Shown here in pieces: positions 46,041 to 55,273 of a stretch of 64,000 bases of DNA. Under the pieces are notes generated by a model. That model was not told the DNA's origin. It saw only the letters and a list, made by a program, of their open reading frames with translations, and searched no databases. The position numbers and the translations under genes are program-made. Each line of letters opens with the position of its first letter. Positions within the stretch are counted from its first letter, which is position 1. Origin of the DNA: Buxus sempervirens (lineage: Eukaryota > Streptophyta > Magnoliopsida > Buxales > Buxaceae); NCBI GenBank assembly GCA_947561395.2, contig OX387183.1, forward strand, positions 15,675,402 to 15,739,401, read 5' to 3'.

Positions 46041-48239
46041 CTATTAGTATGTTGTGAAAGAATTTACCCATCGCTTTTGAATAAGATTACTTTCTGCAAA
46101 ACATACTCTATAAATGAATCTAGCTAATAGCAAATGGTACTTATGTTAGTTTTAAAATTTATGCTTGGTTTTACCCATTTAGGAATACCAAATACATTAC
46201 TTGTTTGTCATAAGATTCATATATTTCTCCACGAATTTCGGCAGCATCTCTGCGCAGTTCTTCAAATACGTAAAGTTTTCTGACGTAAAGTCAATAAAAC
46301 TACGTATTTGAAGAACAAAGAGATAAAACCAAAATTATAAGTAGAGATATATATGAATCACATGTCAACAAGTAACATACTTGATATCCCCAAACTGTCA
46401 ATATGACAATCCAAGATGTTACATGTGCAAATCTATGCCTTCATATTTAAATACTAAGAATTATTGCAAACTTACTGCGAAGATGCAATATCTTCAAAGT
46501 ACACAAAATAGGATGGGCATAGTTACACATGTAACCTCTCAGACGGGTATTTGAATTGTTCCCACTTTTTTTATGAGATAAATAAATATAAAAACAATTA
46601 CCAGGTTAACCAAAAAATAGAATAAAAAACTGCTAATCATAATATCAATGGTATTGAATAGCATTAGAACAGAAATATCACAACAAGGAACTTAAAGAGA
46701 TAAATAATGGTTTAACCATTATTTATCTCCCCTAAAAATTTTGGCAGCATCTCCCCTAAAAATAGAGGGTTGTCCAGACCAAATTGGTCTAAAATAATAA
46801 TGGTTTAACCTGTAAAGAAAAGAAGAGTCGAAGCTTTCACATCCATATCCACATGCATATCCAAAAATAGCATTCAAACTATAGTCATTGGCACTCAGTA
46901 TAGAATGAATATTTAATATCTAGACAATGACATAAGTCAATGGTATGCTCAGAATTTTAAGAATTACCAAATTTTATTGACTCTGAGGAAGAGGGAAAGA
47001 AATCAAGAATTATTGACACCAAAATCAATCACAGTGGACTGAACATAGAAGGATATTCAGTATTTCCATTTGCATGAGAGCCCTTTAATATGTAGACGAG
47101 GTATCCACTATTAAGGTTGGATCAACTGTACAAAGCCTAAAAATATTAGTATTTCCAATATACCAGACTCCCAAGTATTTCAAATTCGACCAGTTTTTCT
47201 CATGCATGATATTTTCCTTACAATGCCGTTTTCCCCCCTTAAAGAGTCTACAACCCTAAAATTTTATTTTTTAATTTAAAGAGATATCTCCCCTAAAAAT
47301 TTCGGCAGCATCTCCCCTAAAAATAGACATTTGTCCAGACCAAATTGGTCTAAAATAATAATGATTTAACCTGGAAAGAAAAGAAGAGTCGAAATATTGC
47401 ATTCATATACAATCCAAAAAGAGCATCCACATGTTATATTGATCTAACAAATTAATTAAAGTATATGGAGGCATATTAGCCTAAATTTTACTGATTTGAG
47501 CTATAAGACTCTAAAACAAGTGGAAACAAAAACATTATAAGCCATTGAACTTTAACTAGCTAGCAAACTGGCTTTCTAGCAAAAGCAATGTATTGCAAGC
47601 CAATGAATATCAAGAAGGCAAAATGGATACCAAAAAAATGGTTATATTGATCACCATAATGACTCTTTTGCTGATATGTTCTTGGTTGGCAGATGATGTG
47701 GCGGCTTAATTTTTTAGTAACATTTTGCTGCATTGTCCTCAACAACAATTAGTGAGAATGGTGAAGTCCTTTCGTTTGATGAGCGGAATTGCATTCGTCA
47801 ACCAAATGACCAATGAAGTCCCATGAAAGTAGATTCAAATTATGGAAGGTTAAGGCCAATGACAGCAAATGAACCTTGTACGTAAGAACCGCGAATTAGA
47901 CTTGGGGGATCCAATAAGCAGCCACTGATGCTTTTTATGTAATCTAGTACAAGTTTATTAGTGGGACTCGTATAGGTTAAGGTATTACCAATGTGGACCA
48001 AACGAACAGTTTGAATTGGCCAAATCATTACTCCATGTTGTAAAAATGGAAAAAGTGATCTCAAAAATCAATCTCAATACCAAAAAATATGGTTCAGCAG
48101 ATGCATGCAGCTCAATCTCAAAAATCAAAAGAAAGCTCATCTCAAAAATCGCAGCTCATCATATGCGAAATGTTCAGATCAGTCTAACCATTACATTGCA
48201 AAAAGTGACCAATCAATAACAACATTGTTAAAGGAAGCA
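46041..48239. other. Internal CACTA region upstream of TNP2
   Basis: AT-rich. It contains dispersed copies (46739-46810, 47291-47372; a third at 41125-41195 in a TNPA intron) of a ~70-bp segment with GCATCTCCCCTAAAAATAGA and CCAGACCAAATTGGTCTAAA. No other coding sequence recognised. Confidence 0.5.
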
Positions 48240-48600
48240 AACGGCGACAACTTACTTGTTGAACGGCGAAGATGGCCGGCGGCGCTTGGCGACGGAGACG
48301 ATGGTCGGCGTCGGCTTGGCGACCGAGAAGATGAACGTCGACGGCAGGAAGGTCGGCGACGGCAGGAAGGTCGGCGTCGGCGTCGGCGACGGCGAGCAGC
48401 GAGCAGCAACTTCGCGCAGACGATGGCCGGCGGCGGCTTGGCGACCGAGAAGATGAACCTCGCCAGCAGGAGGGTCGGCGACAACAGGAAGGTCGGCGAC
48501 GGCGAGGAAGGTCGGCGTCGGCGACGGCGAGCGGCGAGGGTTTTCGCGCAGAGAAATTCGCGCAGAGGGTTTTCGCGCAGAGAAGAAAACCCCATTCGGG
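48240..48600 (-). promoter_or_regulatory. GC/CpG-rich 5' region of the CACTA genes
   Basis: Abrupt CpG-rich block with short GTCGGCGACGG-type and TTCGCGCAGAG repeats in an otherwise AT-rich element, just inside the subterminal array at the end where minus-strand transcription would start. En/Spm has a GC-rich first exon that is the target of epigenetic control; this is a positional analogy. Arg-rich open frames here look like by-products of the repeats. Confidence 0.45.
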
Positions 48601-48611
48601 TGATTTGGGGA

Positions 48612-49150
48612 TTTAATCCCTTTTAGCGGCGGTAACTTATTACCGCCGCTAAAAGCCAAATCGGGCGACGGTATTATGACCTTTTGGCGGCGGTAACTTA
48701 TTACCGCCGCCAAAACGCAAATCTCGTGAGGGATTTATGACCTTTTAGCGGCGGTAATAAGTTACCGCCGCTAAAAGGCAACGTTGGGACGGTCGTAAGA
48801 TAATCTTTAACGGCGGGAACTAATTCCCGCCGTTATAAAGTGTTTCAGCGGCGGTAATTACCGCCGCTGAAAATATTAATTATTCTTGCGAAAAACATAA
48901 CAAATATTTTTGTCCGCGGCGGTAGGTATCAATATTACCGGCGGCTCTACCGCCGGTATAAAGACGCGCCAAAAATTCGCACGAAAATTCGTGTTGCCGC
49001 CATGCTTTTTAGCGGCGGTAGAAATATACCGCCGCTAAATACTTAATTCCACGGCGGTATACAGTCCTCCGCCGCTTAAATGTATTTATGGGCTTTTAGC
49101 GGCGGGAATAAGTTACCGCCGCAAAAAACCCGCCGCTAAAGCCCCGTTTT
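48612..49150. repeat. Right subterminal palindrome array of the CACTA element
   Basis: About nine palindromic units (48621-48655, 48681-48716, 48741-48778, 48804-48839, 48843-48873, about 48915-48957, 49005-49039, about 49051-49080, about 49095-49125). Arms vary in pairs: TTTTAGCGGC, TTTTGGCGGC, TTTCAGCGGC and TTTAACGGCG are mostly matched by the complementary arm. Confidence 0.9.
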
Positions 49151-49460
49151 TTTGTAGTGCCATCACGTGAGAACTATCGATGATAGTATTGCTGATCTTG
49201 ACCGTCAGATTGCAGAGCTGCAGACTAAGAGATCTGTACTGGTAAATCAACGGGAGGAATTCCTCCGTGCTAATGCTGATGTTGAGAATGCCACAACGGA
49301 AAAGACCCGTCAATGCAACGAAATTGCTTGTGAGCTGGAATCGGATATAGAAACTGTTCAGATTTCATTGCTGCATCGGTCCACTTTGCTAGAAGGAAAA
49401 CGGTCTGCCCAAGAGTCCTTCGACCGTTTGTATTCTGAAATTGTAAACATTTCCCTATAA

Positions 49461-49800
49461 ATATGTTTAATGAATTTGCATAACTCTTGAGATCCATGTG
49501 CCAGCTGTCATGACCATCAGAATCGGCCCCTTTCTTGACAAAACTCATCTTTTCAAATCGATTTGTCCATATGATCTTTACTTTTGAAATGCTTTAATTA
49601 AGAAGATATCCAACCGTCATTTCGATTTTTTTGGGAAGGCAATCGTCCCATCAACACCTTTTTCGGGAAAACAACTGTCTTATCGAAGTTCTTCTCGATA
49701 GTGTAAATCATTACGAATCTCTTCTCTTTCGGCAGACGTTCTTCCTATTGCGCTTCTTTCTTCCTCATCTCTGCAAGTTTCTTTTGTTTCCCATCTTGTA
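49461..49800. other. Spacer between the two PMD genes
   Basis: Follows the stop of PMD copy 1. Pyrimidine-rich stretches (TTCTTCCTATTGCGC) may be the 5' leader of copy 2. No clear TATA box seen. Confidence 0.4.
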
Positions 49801-52553
49801 CTGACAATAGCGGACGAAAACCCTAATGACTTGAACCTATTTGACGAGGGTGAAAATGGTACTGTTCTTGGTCCATGCACTAATGTAGAAGTTGCAGACG
49901 TCCCCCCAGTCATGGATTCTTGCTATCACTTAATCGGCACCAATGGGGATGTGAACTAGGGTTCCCTAATTACGCCTCCCTGTTCTTGGCCAAGGCGTGC
50001 TTCTAATTGGAATAGTTGGGTAGCTAGGCTCCGTCCCTATTACATGGAATCCTGGATTAGGCTTGGGTTGGCGGAGATAATCTTTTATTCTACCTTCTAT
50101 ATCCCTTTCAACCCTATCTTGCTCGGTGTGGCTTCATTCTTTTGGTGTCGGGGTTCCAACACTTTCTCTTTCCATCATGGTCTCATGACTCCAACACTCC
50201 TAGATGTTTGTTGCATCACGAGTCTTCTGGTTCTTGGGGAGGAAATAGATCATCGTCTATCTCCTTTCACTACTTTTGTCTTTAGCACCACCTATGCCTC
50301 TTCAGCTTTCGGCACCTTTGTTCGTGCCGAGCACACCTTGGATGTTAATACCACTCCTTCTTTCCAAGAGCATTGATCTTTCCTGCTGATGCTTTTTGCG
50401 ATTTTATCTGCTGTGGCCCATTTGCTCAGATGGTAAAGGAGTTCGCTGGTATTGCGGTGGCCCTTGCTCAAGGTCAACGTCTAGCTTTAGCTCCTTTCTG
50501 TCTCAGCCAAGTCTATCGTGGCTTGCATAGTTTATCTTCCAGCCGATTAGGAACTACTAGCGGCCCTCTCTGGTTTTTACAATTTTTGTTTTACGAATAC
50601 TTTCCCAGCTTCTTCTGTGAGGCCGTGGACAATCCTTTTCCTGAGTGTCATTATGCCGGTCGTCGTTGGCTTACTACGACACCCAGGAGTTTGCCTTTTA
50701 ATGATTTTCTTTGTTTCTTTTTTGTGAATATACAAGAAAAAAATCAACCCTTATTTTATCGCTTTTCCTTGGAAGAATTTCATTGGTCCCCTCTTTTTGC
50801 TGCCATCAATTCTTCTCCCGAAACTCGCCGACGTGCTATGGCCAGTTTCCTCATTGCCTGGGAGCTTCCCTTTGGCTTGCATAACTGGGATGCTCCTTCT
50901 ACTTCCAGAAGAGAAGGAGTTGAAATCTACCTGCCACATTTTGTTAGCTGGCAGCTTGGATATGGCCAATGGATTCCCCTCCTTCGATCCCCCTCTGTCA
51001 ACGGCGATTCTCGGTCGGTCCTCAATCCCCACTATTTGTCTTTAGTCACCAGTCGGTTCGGCAATCTCTCCGACCGTTTCCGCAACTATCCTCCTCCTCG
51101 GGAATCATCGGCCGAACCTTCATTTCGGCCGTGGTGGGCTCGAACTTATTCTGACTTTGTCAAGTTTGACTTGGCCTCATATACTGAGCTCTTTCGGCTG
51201 ACTGAGGCCGATGTTGTAAGCATTGGTAAACTCCGTGAGGTTTATGAGACTAATTATTCAGGTAACTCTTTTTTACTGCCCTGTGAATTCATTTTCCTAT
51301 ATCCGGTCGTGTTAACTTTTCAATGTTTACCAGATGGACATCGGTCGACCAGTGCTCCAAGCAAGAAGAGGAACGGCCGAACGACGCCGACGGTCCTAGC
51401 TATCTGGAGCCGATTGTCGAAGGCCACTGCCAGCCGAAGCCAACCACCATCCAAAGGATCGCCAGTGAAGAAGCGAAAGGTTAGCGAGATATCCGGGAGT
51501 CGGCCTTATGCAACTCGTTCCAGCATGCGGTTTCGGGTTGGGCATCCATGTGAACACATCACCGTTGCTGATGATTCTTCAGATGAAGAAGGAGATATTG
51601 ACTTATCTCGCCCTCGGTATGGTCCTCCCGTTGGTTCTGGAAGTAGCGCCCGATCGTCCCCCATACCGACTCCTCCTCATTCGTTTGATTATGTCACCCC
51701 TCCACCACGTCTCTCAGCAGAGCCTGTCACCGCCCCGGCCAATCCTTCGCCTAGTGCGTTTAGGCAGGACACTCCTGTTCCTTGCCCTGACCTTGATGAA
51801 GCTGGTCTTTCTACTCTTCCTGGCAATACTTTATCGGATTCTTCTTCTGAACCAAAAATTCCCGTGGTTGGCAAAGATGATCTTAGCGATCTCCTCGACA
51901 CTTGTTTCGGATTTGTTAGATCATGGTTTGCAAAGATAGATCGTTGCCTAAAATCTCCCGAACTTAACGATCTCCGTCCAACATTCCTTCCAGATTTTGA
52001 TAGTCAAGATGAACTTCGATCTCTTGTTCTCCGCCGGCCTGAAGATCTCTCTGATGATGAGAATGAAATCCGATTGTTGCTTGTTCAAGCTATGGGAATG
52101 AATTCTCATGGGGATCCCACTGTCGAAGGTCAGTTACTCTCTATGTTTGAATTCTATAGCACTGTGCCACGGTTGAGGGAAGCCATGGATTTTCTTCGTT
52201 CTGTCATGACGAGGTGATCCGATTTTCATCGGGAAATTCGTGAGGTGTTCAGTCATTATCATCAGATTGAAGGTCTGAGGCGAACTCTTCGTGCCAATTC
52301 TTATGAACAAGCCTCTCTTGCTAACAGTCTATCGGCGGCTGCTCCAGCCGAATTATCTTGGCTCCAGTCCAAGGAAAAACGTCTTAAAGAATCCATTAAA
52401 GCTCAATGGACACTGATCGAGTCAAGCCGTCATCGTTTGGAAGGGCACATGGGAGATGAACGGGAGGTGGAGATACGCCGAGCTAAGACACAGTGCTTGT
52501 TGGAGCGGGCGAAGTATGATCATGCCCGATTTAAGTCTTTATTTGAAAGGTAA
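49801..52553 (+). pseudogene. Plant-mobile-domain gene copy 2 (antisense in element H)
   Basis: Same layout as copy 1. N-terminal part ASNWNSWVARLRPYYMESW, FYIPFNPILLGVASFFW, GLMTPTLLDVCCITSL (first in-frame ATG 49912). A frameshift near 50373 is followed by a long frame: APFCLSQVYRGLHSL, GPLWFLQFLFYEYFP, SLPFNDFLCFFF, FLIAWELPFGLHNW, YLPHFVSWQLGYGQWIP. A possible intron is 51262-51333 (72 bp). Then a basic KKRKVSE nuclear-localisation-like stretch, a Ser/Pro/Asp-rich linker, and a coiled coil (KEKRLKESIKAQW) to 52553. In-frame stops at 49957 (TAG) and 52215 (TGA). Function unknown; probably no longer coding for a full protein. Confidence 0.7.
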
Positions 52554-52847
52554 ATTCCTTTAACAATATGCCGTTTGTTCGGTATTTAACTTTTAAAAAG
52601 TGCCATATGTATGGCCCACTTTTTATTTCTCAGCAAGTTAGTCGGCCTGTATTTTTATTTGGACGGCCCATTTTGCATGCTTTATAACATACTTGCCGTT
52701 TTATTTCTATCTGCTGCTTGGTACGTATTAAGACAAACTGAAAAAATAATAATAAAAAAATATTTATTTCAACATTGATCTTCCATACAACCAAAGCCGA
52801 GCTCTTCTGGCTCTTTCATACAACCAAGGCCGGATAATCCAGCCGGG
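52554..52847. other. Spacer between PMD copy 2 and element F
   Basis: AT-rich, with a doubled CTCTTTCATACAACCAA/TTCCATACAACCAA motif near 52780-52830. Ends with CCGGG, the presumed target word of element F. No gene seen. Confidence 0.4.
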
Positions 52848-53414
52848 TGTAGACACCTGATTTTTGCACCCCTCAAATGAAGAAAAATGAAAAATCAAAC
52901 CCTGAGGGGGTCAAAATTGACTTTTTTGATTCAAGTAAATTTGACCATCAAACATCATTTCATTGAAAAGAGCAATTCGATACGGTTCCAATGCAACTGA
53001 GTTTGTTGAAATCGGAGTCCGGATGAAGAAGTTAGGAGTCGGTCAAACTTTTGGGGAGCGAAAAGTTGACTTTTTGCTCAACCCCAATTCGACTGCCCAA
53101 ATTGATCCCAGTGGATAGAGGGTTCCGAGCCGGTTCCAATGACACTAAGTTTGCTGAAATCGGACATCGGAAGAAGAAGTTATGGACAGTTGAAGTTTCA
53201 GAAAAACTGCCCATGTGGCAAAAGGGCAGCAGAAAACAGAATAAACCAATAAAATAAATAAAATAAATGTATTTGTTAATATATTAAATATTTTAATAAT
53301 ATTTTAAATAAAAGAATCTCGTTTTTTAATAAAATAATCAAAAAATCGAATAAAATCTTTATTTTAAGCCAAATTGAATAATGGTTTGAAATCCAGCAAA
53401 TTTAAAATGTGTGC

Positions 53415-53603
53415 GCCCGTATTTGAAGTACGGGCGACGCATGCCCGCACTCCAAATACGGGCAAGCTTCTAGAAGGGGACGCGCGTCACTGTACAGCGG
53501 GATACAGGTCTCGTACGGGCGATTCGCGTGAGATTTGCGCACGAGGGCGGCTCGCCCGCATTTGAAATACGAGCAAGGCATGCCCGCATTTCAAATACGG
53601 GCA
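53415..53603 (+). promoter_or_regulatory. Promoter dyad cluster of LTR F (GCCCGT-N9-ACGGGC type)
   Basis: Four 21-nt sites at 53415, 53443, about 53553 and 53582; three exact CCG-N11-CGG and one with CGA. They end 14 bp before the TATA box. Confidence 0.72.
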
Positions 53604-54431
53604 CGACTTTTTTGCCTATAAATAGAGAGGACAGCCCCCCATTCGAACAAGCCAACCCCTTTGGCCTACCCCCTCTCCCTCTTTGTGCTTTCCACGGCCA
53701 ATCCCTGCCCAGGTTCTGCCACCCCAATACCAAACCCAGAAATACCCATTTTACCCCTGAATTACTGCCTAACCTTCCCCTTTCACCCTATTAGCATAAG
53801 AATCCCAATAAAACTCGTTCAAAACCAATTCGGAAAACCGACGGGGACGCGGAAGCGCTGCCGGAATTCTCTGAGAACCCAGTCATCAACAAATCAAGGA
53901 GTTAATAGTGTGGTAACATCTCTAATAACTTCTTTTTCAATATACATGTAAATTTCTTCATTTAAGCAACTTTGGATTCTTTTTATCTTATCACTTATTT
54001 ACTAATCAGCTTGTTTGATTTTGGTGGAATCCTCCCATGCAAATGAGCAACACTTTATAAAATAAAGAGAAAGTGGACTCACAAAACAAACAAAAGAAGA
54101 AAAGAAAATGATATATTTTGATTAATTGATTGCATTTGCAAATACAAGAGGGGTTTGTCCTCTTAAACTTTTCCAATGTAATCCCCCCCCCCCCCCCATT
54201 CCTTTCTTTTTTGAAGAAATTAGAAGATGACTTGGCAAAAATGAGGGAGAAGAAGATTTAGTTACCCTACAAGACATTAAAGGCTAAAGGAGAGGACGTG
54301 GAGGCATAAGAGAACAATTGCACTATTGTGATGGTGCTGGAATCCCCCACTGGCATCGTCGGAATAGCCAAGAAGGTCACCAAGCTGGTCCCAACTGAAT
54401 TCAATGCAAAAAAATGTAAAATTGGATGTGT

Positions 54432-54534
54432 TCGTATTTACAATATGGGCTGGGTGTGCTTGTATTTTCTATACGGGCAAGCTTGACCCGTATTGCATTT
54501 ACGGGCAAGGCTAGCCCGCATAGCAAATACGGGC
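54432..54534 (+). promoter_or_regulatory. Downstream dyad cluster of LTR F
   Basis: Four sites with the N11 spacing: two degenerate (TCG...TGG, TTG...CGG) and two exact (about 54487 and 54514), with the same GCCCG/CGGGC arms as the promoter cluster 850 bp upstream. Confidence 0.62.
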
Positions 54535-55255
54535 AATTGTAAATATAACTTAAAAAACCAATTTTTCCGGCCCGGTTGGATCTATTCCGACCTAAACCGG
54601 CCTAACCCAACCCAAGGATTTAATTGAGCTGTTCTCGGCCCATTGAAAGACCAGGGACCTAGATGGGCCCACTTAAGTGGCTCACCTCCGACAGGCCCAA
54701 ACCGGGCCCATTTTCAATAAACGGGCTCCAGGCCACTTGACCCCTGGCTAATGGGCCAAATCCAAGCCCACCAAGCCCTAATGTAAATAATTTAGTTAAA
54801 TAAATAAACCACCAGGGTTACCCAATAACCCTGCTGGGCCCAAGCCCAACCTTGGCACCCCACGAATCTTCCAACGGGACCCGTATCTGACCCATCTCAC
54901 CTAAAAAAAAAGATAAAATAAAATAAAAAGGGGGCCCACACCACCAGAGGGTCCCGCCAGACCAAACAAAGTGGCATGCTGGCCTAGGAAGGATGAGACT
55001 GACTCAAAAAACCAGGCAGACCCGAGGGACCCGACAGACTGATGGGGCGGGCAGGGGTGTCTTCGAACTTCCCCGAACGTAACCGAGGACTTAGCTAGAA
55101 CTCTAAAAAGCCGCAGACCAGACTTAGACCCGGATAGGGCAATCACCGTGTCTGATTGCACCTCTCAGGCAGTGACGACTCCGAAAGTCCCAAGGCACGC
55201 ACGAACCCACCTGCGCCCCGTGTGCGATCTAGGTCAAATTTAGGTGCGCACAGCT

Positions 55256-55273
55256 TGGCGACTCTGCTGGGGA
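55256..55273 (+). promoter_or_regulatory. Primer-binding site of element F
   Basis: TGGCGACTCTGCTGGGGA, 3 nt after the LTR. TGG is the complement of a tRNA CCA end. From knowledge of Ogre elements the primer is probably tRNA-Arg; not checked here. Confidence 0.75.

Larger units (their letters stand above)
39484..49159 (-). mobile_element. CACTA (En/Spm) DNA transposon, 9.7 kb, possibly autonomous
   Basis: Termini CACTACAAAAAATTCG and ...GTTTTTTTGTAGTG, with 3-bp target duplication CCA (39481-39483, 49160-49162). Subterminal arrays of palindromic TTAGCGGCGGTAA units lie at both ends. Two minus-strand genes inside (TNPA-like 40302-42141, TNP2 42334-46040) have consistent splice sites and no internal stops in the exons I could join. 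Inserted in the coiled-coil part of PMD copy 1. Confidence 0.95.
36757..49460 (+). pseudogene. Plant-mobile-domain gene copy 1 (antisense in element H), split by the CACTA element
   Basis: PMD proteins include the nuclear MAIN/MAIL1 type and many transposon-encoded versions; biochemical role unknown. Start MAGNIIRYSSP at 36757. SWPSVYPEWVAWVGRM, FSCHLIPFNRDLLF and GPMTPTVIDVCFITGF form the N-terminal PMD. A basic KKRKQPQMKGPKSSKK stretch follows. The frame stays open apart from stops at 37000, 37615, 37816, about 37909 and 38203. Likely introns end near 38371 and 38608 (GT...AG). The 3' part is Ser/Pro/Asp-rich, then coiled coil: YVETVHH|VRTIDDS continues across the CACTA insertion to a stop at 49460. 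It is a decayed gene with the same layout as copy 2. PMD assignment is by motif recall. Confidence 0.7.
52848..55252 (+). repeat. 5' LTR of element F (2405 bp)
   Basis: Starts TGTAGACACC and ends GGTGCGCACA, followed by GCT and the primer-binding site. TATA CCTATAAATAGAG at 53617; PBS-like TGACGACTCC at 55173-55182. A 15-nt C run at 54183-54197. Similar in modules to LTR G except for the 54000-54430 part. Confidence 0.92.

Noticed and set aside
48105..48713. Arg-rich ORFs on both strands
   Set aside because: Generated by GTCGGCGACGG-type repeats in the CpG-rich CACTA block; no domain.
39500..49150. CRISPR-like spaced repeats
   Set aside because: Plant sequence; palindromic units are CACTA subterminal repeats without constant repeat/spacer structure.
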